A stretch of DNA of 36,606 nt, from positions 1 through 36,606 of the forward strand of contig NZ_JACIGJ010000026.1 of NCBI RefSeq assembly GCF_014197855.1. The letters run 5' to 3'. Each line of letters begins with the position of its first letter. The first letter of the stretch is position 1. Source of the DNA: Roseospira marina (GTDB lineage Bacteria > Pseudomonadota > Alphaproteobacteria > Rhodospirillales > Rhodospirillaceae). A program made the translations under genes and the position numbers. This document shows positions 1 through 8,193 of this stretch, in pieces. The notes beneath the pieces were generated by a model. The model made no database searches and had not been told where the DNA came from. It was given only the letters and a program-made list of their open reading frames with translations.

Positions 1-114
1 AGGACATGGAGCCTCCCGCTTAATCCAAGGGAGTCCCCTACAGAATCCATTTCAAGCCCGACCGCTACCCCGATTTCTCAAATGCGATTCCCCTGGGCCG
101 AACATGGGCTCGCG

Positions 115-136
115 TTGACAAAAGCTGCCTAGGCTG
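115..136 (+). promoter_or_regulatory. Candidate promoter and operator of the MarR gene
   Basis: A consensus -35 hexamer TTGACA lies at 115-120. The spacer after it carries the near-palindrome CTGCCTAGGCTG at 125-136, built around the perfect 8-mer GCCTAGGC (127-134). At 17-bp spacing the -10 would be CACAGT (138-143), which is weak. A related 12-mer sits ahead of the efflux genes at 741-752. An operator inside the promoter spacer is typical of MarR autorepression; that reading is inference. Confidence 0.45.
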
Positions 137-168
137 TCACAGTACGCGCAGCGAGGATGAGGGGGCCC

Positions 169-675
169 ATGGGTACCGATACGTCCCGTCCGGGACTCCG
201 CGATGCCGACACAGGTCGCGATGCCAACACAGAGAGTGATGCTCCCGTATCCGACGAGGGCAGCGTCGGGCGTTTGCTGAATGAGGTGGCGAACCGACTG
301 CTCGACGACGTTGATCGCCAGGCGCGGATCGATGGGATCACGGCCGCACAGTGGCGGGTGTTGATGCGGATTGCCAGTGGGCTCGACGCGACGGCGGCCG
401 ACCTGTGCCGCAGCATGCGGTATGACAGCGGCTCCATGACGCGGATGCTCGACCGTTTGGAAGCCCGGGGCTTGGTTCGGCGAACCCGGTGTACCGAAGA
501 CCGGCGGGTTATCCAGGTCGACCTGACGGAGGAGGGCGCTGCGGTCTACCCGCGCGTGAAGCGGATCGGCCAGAACGTCCTCGATCATTACCTCAAGGAC
601 TTCACACCGGACGAGATCGCTGTGTTGACCGGCCTCCTGCGCCGTCTTGCGGCGATCCCCCCCCTTAAAACGTAA
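169..675 (+). CDS. MarR-family transcriptional regulator
   Basis: This is a winged-helix repressor/activator of about 168 residues, the usual MarR size. The central part shows the MarR pattern: an ITAAQWRVLMRIA helix, then a recognition region around RYDSGSMTRMLDRLEARGLV, then the wing with RRTRCTEDRR and VDLTEEG, and a C-terminal dimerisation helix. I chose the ATG at 169 because GAGGGGG lies just upstream of it; the ATG at 157 (four residues longer) has its GAGG touching the start codon. The gene precedes an EmrA/EmrB pair on the same strand after a 228-bp gap. MarR proteins beside EmrAB pumps usually repress the pump until a phenolic or drug-like ligand binds. The ligand is not known here; phenazines from the nearby phz operon are a speculative candidate. 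Confidence 0.9.
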   Translation: MGTDTSRPGLRDADTGRDANTESDAPVSDEGSVGRLLNEVANRLLDDVDRQARIDGITAAQWRVLMRIASGLDATAADLCRSMRYDSGSMTRMLDRLEARGLVRRTRCTEDRRVIQVDLTEEGAAVYPRVKRIGQNVLDHYLKDFTPDEIAVLTGLLRRLAAIPPLKT

Positions 676-740
676 GTCACTCCACCGGCAAAGGACTCAA
701 GCGACGCAAAGCGCCAGCAGGATTCCGCATCTCTATTTCG

Positions 741-752
741 CTGCCGCGGCAG
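741..752. promoter_or_regulatory. 12-bp perfect palindrome, candidate MarR operator
   Basis: CTGCCGCGGCAG is a perfect palindrome about 150 bp ahead of the EmrA start. It matches CTGCCTAGGCTG at 125-136 in 9 of 12 positions, including both half-site cores (CTGCC and GGC). The same motif ahead of the regulator and of its putative target fits a shared MarR site. No clear -35/-10 pair is visible next to it. Confidence 0.4.
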
Positions 753-903
753 TTACAGGAGCGGCAGAAAATGTTTCGGAGAAGCCGCGCGCCAAACCGT
801 GCGGGCGTTGTGGTGGCGGATGAGGGTTGCCCATCCGCCGGGCGGCGCCGGTCCGCCTCCGCACCGGTGATCGGCCGTCGGCACACGATCAGGATGTTTC
901 GTC

Positions 904-2175
904 ATGTCTTCAGGGCCTTCCCAACCATCCGCTCCCCCCCCCGACGCTCTGCCGCCCAATGCTCCGGCGCCGTCTCCGCCCCAGCCGGCGCGCAAGCGGC
1001 GGCGCACCCTGGGCCTGATTCTGGCTGTCCTGGCGTTCGCGGCCGCGGGCGGGGGGTATTGGGTCTATTGGACCCAGATCGGCCGGTTCCACATTGAAAC
1101 CGAGAATGCCTATGTTGCGGGGAACCGCATTCATCTGACACCGCAGGTCTCCGGCACGATCCGCGCCGTGCATGTGGACGACACAGACCGCGTCATGGCC
1201 GGCGACACCCTGGTGGTGCTGGACGACACCGACGCCCGCGTGGCCCTCGACAAGGCCAAGGCGGCCTTGGCGCAAACCGTGCGCGAGGTGCGCCACCTGT
1301 TCGCGCAGCCCCGGGTGCTGGCGGCGACCATCGCGGTCCGCGAGGCGGCCCTGGAGCGCGCCCGGGATGACCTCGACAGCCACACGTATCTGGCCCGGAC
1401 CGGCGCCGGGTCGAAGGAAACGCTCCGGCACACCGGAAACGACGTCAAACAGGCCGAGGCCGCGCTGGCGGCCGCGCGCGAAGATTTGGCCGCCGCCCGC
1501 GTGCTGGTCGACCGAACGACCGTCACCCAGCATCCGCGCGTTCGGCTGGCGGCGGCCGAGGTGCGCGCGGCCTATCTGGACTGGCGCCGAACGCAGGTTT
1601 TGGCGCCGGTGTCCGGGCAGGTGGCGCAACGGTCGGCCCAGGTCGGGCAGCGGACCACGCCGGCCACGCCGCTGCTGGCCATCGTGCCAATGGATGATCT
1701 TTGGGTGGACGCCAATTTCAAGGAAGCGCAGTTGCGCGACGTCCGGATCGGCCAGCCGGTGGACCTGATCGCCGACCTGTACGGCAACGACGTGCACTTC
1801 GCGGGGCAGGTCGTGGGCCTGTCGGCGGGAACGGGCTCTGCCTTTTCGCTATTGCCGGCCCAGAATGCCACCGGCAACTGGATCAAGGTTGTGCAACGTG
1901 TGCCTGTGCGGATCGCCCTTGATCCAGGCACATTCGCGGACCATCCGCTTCGCGTTGGCCTGTCCATGCGGGTGTCGATCGACCTGCGCGACCGCAGCGG
2001 ATCTCAGCTCGCGCCGGTGCGGCCGACGGCTCCGGTGGCCGAGACATCGGTCTACGCGGGATTGGATCGGGACGCTTGCGCCCTTGTCGAACGCCTGATC
2101 GCCGAGACCCTCGCCGCCGCAGATCCCCCCGACGGGCCGGATACACCGCCGGTCGAGGCGGCACCGTCCTACTGA
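904..2175 (+). CDS. emrA: HlyD/EmrA-type membrane fusion protein
   Basis: This is the periplasmic adaptor of a tripartite efflux pump, linking an inner-membrane transporter to an outer-membrane channel. The 423-residue protein has a proline-rich cytoplasmic N-terminus (about 1-35), one membrane anchor (about 36-58), the first biotinyl-lipoyl half (around SGTIRAVHVDDTDRVMAGD), a long helical hairpin rich in Ala/Arg/Glu, the second lipoyl half (LAPVSGQVAQRSAQVGQ) and a beta-barrel domain with LWVDANFKEAQL, the EmrA/HlyD signature region. AGGA nine bases upstream supports the ATG at 904. The stop is 14 bp before the EmrB start, so the two are cotranscribed. The substrate is unknown. Confidence 0.92.
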   Translation: MSSGPSQPSAPPPDALPPNAPAPSPPQPARKRRRTLGLILAVLAFAAAGGGYWVYWTQIGRFHIETENAYVAGNRIHLTPQVSGTIRAVHVDDTDRVMAGDTLVVLDDTDARVALDKAKAALAQTVREVRHLFAQPRVLAATIAVREAALERARDDLDSHTYLARTGAGSKETLRHTGNDVKQAEAALAAAREDLAAARVLVDRTTVTQHPRVRLAAAEVRAAYLDWRRTQVLAPVSGQVAQRSAQVGQRTTPATPLLAIVPMDDLWVDANFKEAQLRDVRIGQPVDLIADLYGNDVHFAGQVVGLSAGTGSAFSLLPAQNATGNWIKVVQRVPVRIALDPGTFADHPLRVGLSMRVSIDLRDRSGSQLAPVRPTAPVAETSVYAGLDRDACALVERLIAETLAAADPPDGPDTPPVEAAPSY

Positions 2176-2189
2176 CCGGAGGCGGTCCC

Positions 2190-3764
2190 ATGGCCCAGCC
2201 CCCACACGTGTCCCAACAGGCGCCCCAACAGGCGCCCCCCCAGCCTCCCGCGCATCCTCCTCTGAGCGGCGTGCCCCTGGTCCTGGCCACGATCAGCCTG
2301 TCCTTGGCCACGTTCATGAACGTGCTGGACACGACCATCGCCAACGTGGCCCTGACCCCGATCGCCGGAGACCTGGGGGTGAGCCCGAGTCAGGGAACGT
2401 GGATCATCACCTCCTTCGCCGTGTCGAGCGCCATCTCGGTGCCCTTGACGGGATGGCTGACCCAGCGGCTGGGCGCCTTGCGGTTGTTTCTGATGTCCAC
2501 GTTTCTGTTCACCGTGGCTTCCGTGCTGTGCGGCCTGTCGCAGAGCCTGAACATGCTGGTGGCGGCCCGCGTCCTGCAGGGCATGGTGTCGGGGCCGATG
2601 ATCCCGCTGTGCCAGGCCCTGCTGTTGCAGTGTTATCCCAAGGAAAAAGCGGGCCTGGCCCTGGCGTTCTGGGGTATGACCGCAACTATAGCGCCGGTTA
2701 TGGGGCCCATTCTCGGTGGATGGTTGACGGATAACTGGTCCTGGCCCTGGATCTTTTACATCAACATTCCCGTGGGCCTGATCTCGATTTGGCTGACGGC
2801 CGCCATGCTTCGCGGACGCGAAACGCCCACCCGCCGTGTATCGGTCGACTACGTCGGTCTCCTGTTGCTGGTGATCTGGGTGGGAGCGACCCAGATCATG
2901 CTCGATCGCGGCAAGGAACTGGATTGGTTCAATTCCGTGGACGTGATCATCCTGGCGGTCGTCGCGGTGATCGGCTTCACGTTCTTCCTGATCTGGGAGC
3001 TGACCGAAGAGCATCCGATCGTGGACCTCTCCCTGTTCGCGCAGCGCAATTTCGCGGCCGGGTGCCTCGCCCTCACGCTGGGATACTCGACCTTTTTCGG
3101 TACGCTGGTGCTGATTCCCATGTGGCTGCAGCGCACCATGGGATACACGGCGACCTGGGCCGGCCTGGTGACCGCGCCGATCGGGATTCTGGCCCTGATC
3201 CTGTCCCCGATTCTGGGGCGCATGATGGGCACCGTCGACCCGCGCTGGTTCGCGACCATTTCATTTATCGTTATGGCATTGTGCAACTTTTGGCGTGCAA
3301 CCTTCTCACCGGACGTGGATGCCCTGACCATCGCCAACACGCACCTGTGGCAGGGCATAGCCATGGCCACGTTCTTCATACCCCTGACGGCCATCATCCT
3401 GTCCGGTTTGGAGCCGCACCGTATTCCGTCCGCGTCCGGACTGTTCAACTTCCTGCGGCTGATGGCCGCCGCCTTCGCGGCCTCGCTGTGGACGACGGGG
3501 TGGGAGAACGGGGCGACGCGCCATCACGCCTATCTGACGGAGCATGTTACGGTCGCGTCGACGGAGACGACCCAGGTGCTGGACAACGCCCAGGCTCTCG
3601 GTCTGAGCCCGGAGCAGGCCCTCGCCCTGGTCAACGCGCGGATCATCACACCTCAGGCTCAACTTCTGTCGATCCTCGATATGTTCTGGCTGGCTGGGGG
3701 TCTGTTCGTGATCCTGATTGCCGCGATCTGGTTGTCGCGGCCAGCCCGGGCCCCGCGTCGCTGA
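2190..3764 (+). CDS. emrB: DHA2-family MFS drug exporter (EmrB type)
   Basis: This is an inner-membrane proton/drug antiporter of about 524 residues, consistent with the 14-helix DHA2 family. Family motifs are clear: LDTTIANVAL in helix 1, WIITSFAVSSAISVPLTGWL in helix 2, the loop motif A region TQRLGALR, and the helix 4-5 stretch RVLQGMVSGPMIPLCQALL. Mid-protein AFWGMTATIAPVMGPILGGW is the motif C-like antiporter segment. The ATG at 2190 follows GGAGG at 2178-2182 and gives a short Pro/Gln-rich N-terminus; a start further upstream would run into emrA. The gene ends 45 bp before the convergent ABC-like gene; a GC-rich palindrome at 3767-3778 lies in that gap. The partner is the EmrA-type protein just upstream. 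Confidence 0.93.
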   Translation: MAQPPHVSQQAPQQAPPQPPAHPPLSGVPLVLATISLSLATFMNVLDTTIANVALTPIAGDLGVSPSQGTWIITSFAVSSAISVPLTGWLTQRLGALRLFLMSTFLFTVASVLCGLSQSLNMLVAARVLQGMVSGPMIPLCQALLLQCYPKEKAGLALAFWGMTATIAPVMGPILGGWLTDNWSWPWIFYINIPVGLISIWLTAAMLRGRETPTRRVSVDYVGLLLLVIWVGATQIMLDRGKELDWFNSVDVIILAVVAVIGFTFFLIWELTEEHPIVDLSLFAQRNFAAGCLALTLGYSTFFGTLVLIPMWLQRTMGYTATWAGLVTAPIGILALILSPILGRMMGTVDPRWFATISFIVMALCNFWRATFSPDVDALTIANTHLWQGIAMATFFIPLTAIILSGLEPHRIPSASGLFNFLRLMAAAFAASLWTTGWENGATRHHAYLTEHVTVASTETTQVLDNAQALGLSPEQALALVNARIITPQAQLLSILDMFWLAGGLFVILIAAIWLSRPARAPRR

Positions 3765-3809
3765 ACCGCCGCGCGGCGCCATTCAAACGTGGGCCGGTAT
3801 GAGGCCGCG

Positions 3810-6800
3810 TCAGCCCGCCCTGCGGTCCCGGGCCTCCGGAGCGCGGGCGCTCGTCTTCGGCAGTTCGCTGGCCAGGCGATTGGCCGCGTTCTGCAGCGCT
3901 CGCAAGGCCAGGGACGGGTTCGCCGAGGCCAACCGGCTGAGAACCGCGCCGTTGACCCGGAGGACCCGCAGTCCGGTGACGGCACGGACGCCGGAAAACC
4001 GTCGGGTTCCCGCCAGCACTTCCGTTTCACCCACCGTCTGGGGCGGGAACATGTAGGCGACGTGGATGGGAGTCTCGGTTTGCCGCCAGAGCACCTGCTC
4101 GGCCTGGCCCTCGACGAGGATGAAGACATACTCGGCGGCTTCGCCGGCCCGGAACACGAACTCACCGGGCGATACGGTTCGCCATTCGGCGTCCGCCGCG
4201 ATCCGGAGGCGCGTCTGCCGGGGGAGGTCCGCGAACAGTGGGGTGAGCGCGACCGCCCGCTGGGCATCGTCGTCCCGCTTCGCCCCACCTCTCATGGGCA
4301 TGGTCTCGGACAGATCCGCATCGGCCGCGCTGTTCTCCAAGACCAGACGACCCTTCCGCAGGGTCGCCACGGTATCAAAGGCGGCCTCGTCGGGCAGCCA
4401 TTGTTCCAGCACGATCAGGGTCGTGGCCGGCAAGAGGCGTCGCGTCTTGGCGAAGATCGCCGCCCGGTCCGACCGTTCGAGGGCGTCGAGCGCCTGATGG
4501 CACACGATGATGTCGGGCCTCTTCATCAAGGCGCGCAGGTACTGGAGTTTCTGCTTCATCAGGACCGTCAGCCGCGACCCACCCACGCCCACCGGGCTGA
4601 GGGTCAGCAGAAACATCACGATGGTATGGGCGTGTTCCTCCCTCAGCGCCTCGTCAATGAGACTCTTCAACGTTTTGATGACCCTGGGCTCTTCGGAGGT
4701 CAGGCGGCCGAACAGAAGGTTCTCGACCACGCTGAGCCGGGGATGATACCGGCGGGCCTGGAAGTGGACGATGGCCCCGCGGAGCCCCTCCGGCGGGTGG
4801 TCCAGGATCTCGGCCTGCGCGGCGAGAATGCGCCGGCGCAGGTCTTCGGTGATCGTGACGCCGGAATCCCGGGCCGGAACGATCCACAGGAAGACCTCAA
4901 TGAACCGGGCGGTGCTGCTCGCGTCCCGCGGCCGCCCTGTCATGAACCGCGGATCCGCCTCAACGACCGCCCGGTGCAGGGCCCGATACTTGGCCTCCGT
5001 CAAATGGGGGTGACGCACGATCCGGCTCTCGTCCGGGTCCGTCCGGTACGTGTTGATCAGGTGTTCCGCCATTTGATGGCCGAGCGCGATGGCGGGGGCG
5101 CGAAGACCATGCCGATCCAGGACGGCGGCCAGCGCCGGGTGTTCCGCCATCGTGTCCAACGTCAAAGCGCCGCCAGCGGGCAGACCGAACAGCAGAGTTT
5201 CATAGAGGGGTGCGTGGTCGTCAAAGACCGAGCGCCGGAACCAGGCGATGGTGCCGGTCAGGCCCGCCTGCCGGAGCTTTCGGTGGAGCCGGAACCGGGC
5301 CCGCAACAACGGCGCGGCGAAGTGCGGGTAATGGGCGGGGTCGAAGGTCTGCCGCAGGCCCTCCCGGTACGTGGACGTATCGTCCCCCAGAACCTTCAGG
5401 CATTGAATCCACCAGTCTGCCAGATCGTTCCAACTCTCCGCTCCGACGCTCTGAACGTCGATCAGCGGATCGTCGATCCGCACCGGCTCGTCTCCGGTGC
5501 TTCCCGACGTTTCGACCCGGGACGGCTTTTTCTGGGCGGCGGTCTCCCGCGAGCCGTCGGGGCGCAGGTGGCGAAGCCCGTAGGTCACGTTCTGCATGAT
5601 GGTTCCGGCCACCAGCTTAGGCTCCGGTCCCGCATAGGCGATCCGGCGTCCGACGAACGTCGGCGGCATCGCGCTCAGGGTGTGTCCGGCGATGGTCACG
5701 CGCCCGCCGTCCGGCGCTTCCAGGCCGACCAGAAGCTCCGCCAGGCGCCGCAACCCCAGAGGATTGGTGCCGGAAATGCCGACGAATGTGCCCCGATCGA
5801 TGGTCAGGGACACATGATCAATAATCCGATCGCCGTACTCGTTGGACCATGTCACGCCCTCCAGTGTGATCGGCCCCCGCAGGTCGTCGGGGTGGGGCGC
5901 GACATCCGGCGCGGGCTCCAGCAAGCCGCGCGGCGAATAATGCTCAACGACCTGGGCATACTTGATCTGACTGTCCACACCGTTCTGATAGTAGACAAGG
6001 AGCTCCTTCCAGGGCGCGACGAATTCTTTATGGGCGGCAATCGCCGCCACAAGCGCCCCGAGCGTCAAATCGCCGGCAAGGACCAAATAGCCCCCCACCG
6101 AATAAAAAAGAAATGGCGTGATTTGGTTGAGTGTGTTGTTGAGAAATTTTACGAAGTACTTCTTTTTGTAGATGCTAAGGCGAATCCGGAAAATCCGCGC
6201 GAGGTGGTCCGACAGCATGGCCAGGATGACATCCTGGGTTCCGTTCGTCCGAATCTCCCGGATGGTTTCCGTCGTTTCGCCGATGGCCTCGGCCAGCTTG
6301 CGCGCCCGCTGGACCCGCTCCTTGCCCAGAAGCTTCACCTGATATTGTAGCTTCGGAACAATATAGGCCTGGACGGGGACGATGGCGACACAAGCGCCGC
6401 CCAGGAGCGGATCCTGCATGAACATGAAGACCAGCACGGTCGCCATGGTTCCCACCTGGAACAGGGGTTGTGCAATCGCCTCACCGAAGAACGACGCCAG
6501 CGGATCCACTTCCGCGACGACGGACGATGACAGCTCTCCCTGACTCACGTCCTGGAAGTGCCCAAGGGGAAACCGGAGCAGCCGTTGCAGCAGCCTATGG
6601 CGAAGGCGCCACACTAGCCGCTCACCCACGCGACCCTTGAGGGTGTTCAGGCCCATTTTCAAAAGACCGTTGGCAAGAATGAGCGCCAGGAACACACCGC
6701 ACAGCGCGAGCATGTACTCCAGTGTGTCAAGCGATGTTCCAAATATTTCGCGTTGCTCACTCGGATCCACTTGAAGTAGGTTAATGATTTCTTTTGGTAT

Positions 6801-6911
6801 CATGAGTATAGAATACAACATAGGAAACGAAACAAATGTTACGGCTGTAATTAGGGCCTGCTCTTTTTTTGAGTGCCGCACTATGAAGGCAAATATATTT
6901 TTGTCCATCAT
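3810..6911 (-). CDS. ABC-exporter-like pseudo-ATPase with C-terminal cyclic-nucleotide-binding-like domain
   Basis: The protein is about 1033 residues from the ATG at 6911, chosen because AAGGA lies five bases upstream; an ATG at 6929 adds six residues. Residues 10-320 form an ABC type-1 membrane domain. The nucleotide-binding domain starts near 347 and is split: its first half runs to about 450, an Arg/Leu-rich insertion fills about 450-720, and the second half resumes at YHPRLSVVENLLFGR (722-736). The catalytic motifs are ruined. The Walker A position reads GTNPLGLRR (no GKS/T), the signature position reads VGVGGSRLT, and Walker B reads DIIVCHQALDAL, with His-Gln where Asp-Glu is expected. 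Residues 888-1010 resemble a cNMP-binding domain (GEFVFRAGEAAEYVFILVEG). It probably does not hydrolyse ATP; a regulatory or scaffolding membrane role is inference. Similar fusions may be annotated simply as ABC transporters. Confidence 0.85.
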   Translation of the reverse strand: MMDKNIFAFIVRHSKKEQALITAVTFVSFPMLYSILMIPKEIINLLQVDPSEQREIFGTSLDTLEYMLALCGVFLALILANGLLKMGLNTLKGRVGERLVWRLRHRLLQRLLRFPLGHFQDVSQGELSSSVVAEVDPLASFFGEAIAQPLFQVGTMATVLVFMFMQDPLLGGACVAIVPVQAYIVPKLQYQVKLLGKERVQRARKLAEAIGETTETIREIRTNGTQDVILAMLSDHLARIFRIRLSIYKKKYFVKFLNNTLNQITPFLFYSVGGYLVLAGDLTLGALVAAIAAHKEFVAPWKELLVYYQNGVDSQIKYAQVVEHYSPRGLLEPAPDVAPHPDDLRGPITLEGVTWSNEYGDRIIDHVSLTIDRGTFVGISGTNPLGLRRLAELLVGLEAPDGGRVTIAGHTLSAMPPTFVGRRIAYAGPEPKLVAGTIMQNVTYGLRHLRPDGSRETAAQKKPSRVETSGSTGDEPVRIDDPLIDVQSVGAESWNDLADWWIQCLKVLGDDTSTYREGLRQTFDPAHYPHFAAPLLRARFRLHRKLRQAGLTGTIAWFRRSVFDDHAPLYETLLFGLPAGGALTLDTMAEHPALAAVLDRHGLRAPAIALGHQMAEHLINTYRTDPDESRIVRHPHLTEAKYRALHRAVVEADPRFMTGRPRDASSTARFIEVFLWIVPARDSGVTITEDLRRRILAAQAEILDHPPEGLRGAIVHFQARRYHPRLSVVENLLFGRLTSEEPRVIKTLKSLIDEALREEHAHTIVMFLLTLSPVGVGGSRLTVLMKQKLQYLRALMKRPDIIVCHQALDALERSDRAAIFAKTRRLLPATTLIVLEQWLPDEAAFDTVATLRKGRLVLENSAADADLSETMPMRGGAKRDDDAQRAVALTPLFADLPRQTRLRIAADAEWRTVSPGEFVFRAGEAAEYVFILVEGQAEQVLWRQTETPIHVAYMFPPQTVGETEVLAGTRRFSGVRAVTGLRVLRVNGAVLSRLASANPSLALRALQNAANRLASELPKTSARAPEARDRRAG

Positions 6912-7461
6912 GGGCGTCCTTGTGGACATGTCCGGCGTGCGACCGGTCCTGCATGGGGACGCGGCGCAGCGAATGCCTCCAGCGGACGGTTGGGAGCCGG
7001 CTTCGGGAGTGAGGCGCCGTCGGTCGCCCCGCCCGGTGCCTGCGGAGAGCGGGGTCAGGCGGGTGGTGCGGCTCCGCCTTCGGATCGGCGGCCTCTGGGG
7101 CGCGGTTCGGCAATGGCCATGGCAGAGATCCCTCCGTCCTCGCACTAAAACAAGGATGCCTGCGGGCGCGCATGGCGTGCGCATACGTGCGCCCAACCAC
7201 GCGAGCGCTGCGGGGCGGGTGGGGCGGGACCATCGCGGTCGTCGTGTGCCAGAGGCGCAGGGATGCCGCGTTCGGCACTCCCGTCTCCATATCCCTGCTT
7301 AGTCAGTAACAGCTATGACATTAAAATGTCAAGAGCCGCACCCACGTTGACGCAAGAGCGACCAACGCATGGCGGACCGCCGGGCCATCAGGCCGCCTTG
7401 CGGCAGCCCGACACCCCTGCGGACCCTTTGCCCCTGTTGACCCGTTAATTGTCGTGAATCG
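6912..7461. other. Intergenic region between the ABC-like gene and the phz operon 3' end
   Basis: About 550 bp without a credible gene. Open frames here have no family resemblance and no ribosome binding site. It must hold the promoter of the minus-strand ABC-like gene; one candidate with an inverted repeat is listed at 7304-7332. The left part is GC-rich and the stretch near 7300-7340 is AT-richer. Confidence 0.6.
7304..7332 (-). promoter_or_regulatory. Inverted repeat overlapping a TTGACA box
   Basis: TGACATT-AA-AATGTCA (7316-7331) is an inverted repeat with 7-bp arms. On the minus strand it overlaps a consensus TTGACA (7332 down to 7327). At 17-bp spacing the -10 would be TTACTG (7309-7304), a poor match, so the promoter call is weak. 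The repeat-over-promoter arrangement suggests an operator for the ABC-like gene, about 400 bp downstream. Confidence 0.3.
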
Positions 7462-7533
7462 GCCCTAAATCCCTTCGTTAGGGCGGATTTACGCCTCGCA
7501 TTTGGCCGTCGTCGCTATGTCGAATGCGAGGCG
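7462..7533 (-). terminator. Two hairpins 3' of the phz operon
   Basis: Directly after the phzG stop (minus strand) comes an 11-bp perfect stem, CGCCTCGCATT (7492-7502) with AATGCGAGGCG (7523-7533), around a 20-base loop. A second stem follows: GCCCTAA (7462-7468) with TTAGGGC (7478-7484), 9-base loop. TAAATCC/GGATTTA gives an alternative pairing between the two. No long U-tract follows, so this may work as an RNA-stabilising 3' structure or a weak intrinsic terminator. Confidence 0.55.
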
Positions 7534-7540
7534 ATCCACC

Positions 7541-8191
7541 CTAGGGCTGCAACCGTCGCGCAGTCCAGCCGCCCGTGATCCGGTCGAAACGGAGCCGTTC
7601 GTGAAGACGATCCTGCCCATCCGCCCAAAACTCCATGGACTCAGGACGGAGTTCAAAGACCCTGTATGAGTCCGGACAGGGCAAGTCTACACCCGCTCTC
7701 GCAAGCTTGCTTGCTTGTTCCCGGAGCGCTTCTACGTCGAGGAGGTCGTCGCTTTGCCGGGCCGCGACCGACATGGGGTGGGCTTCCGCGGGGCGCGATT
7801 TCCATGAGCGGTTGGCTTCGTCTTCCGACATAAGGGTAATCGGCCCGCTCAATATTATTTGTTGACTTGTTTCGCGCCAATAAAGAACTCCCGTGGCGTA
7901 CGGGTTAACGCGGACGTCGCGTGCCTTTTGACTGGATGTATGGCTCGCAAAGCACACTCCATGGGCTGTGACCTTGGCAATGGCGACGATACGCGACGAG
8001 GGACGACCATTCTCCGCGACCGTCGCCAGCGCCAGCGCTCTCGGCTCGCGAACGCCAACATCATCGGCCCGACTGAGCCACGTGCGGAGCAGACCAATAG
8101 GGTCCTCGGGTGGGTTATGATATTCGGGAAACGGAAGGACGATGTCTCCTGTCATCGACTCCGATACTCTTGCCGTCATGTGTTCCTCCAC
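7541..8191 (-). CDS. phzG: PhzG, FMN-dependent pyridoxamine-phosphate-oxidase-like enzyme
   Basis: PhzG catalyses late oxidation steps that turn the tricyclic product of PhzA/B into stable phenazine-carboxylic acids. The 216-residue protein has the PNPOx fold signature: N-terminal DPIGLLRTWL, flavin-binding RPSSRIVAIAKV, SHTSSQKARDVRVNPYA in the middle and the PNPOx C-terminal pattern DSYRVFELRPESMEFWADGQDRL split over the end (short pieces quoted). PNPOx proper would serve vitamin B6, but the position as last gene after phzF makes phzG the better call. The start may be 8191 or the ATG at 8179. phzF ends two bases upstream, so the genes are tightly coupled. Base composition is poorer in GC than the che and nor genes. 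Confidence 0.92.
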   Translation of the reverse strand: MEEHMTARVSESMTGDIVLPFPEYHNPPEDPIGLLRTWLSRADDVGVREPRALALATVAENGRPSSRIVAIAKVTAHGVCFASHTSSQKARDVRVNPYATGVLYWRETSQQIILSGPITLMSEDEANRSWKSRPAEAHPMSVAARQSDDLLDVEALREQASKLARAGVDLPCPDSYRVFELRPESMEFWADGQDRLHERLRFDRITGGWTARRLQP

Positions 8192-8193
8192 TC

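Noticed and set aside
52-588. Minus-strand frame opposite the MarR gene
   Set aside because: Shadow of the MarR gene; no domain resemblance.
3789-6350. Long plus-strand open frame opposite the ABC-like gene (853 codons)
   Set aside because: Antisense shadow in GC-rich DNA: Arg/Gly/Pro/Gln-rich with no family resemblance, while the minus strand encodes clear ABC and cNMP domains.
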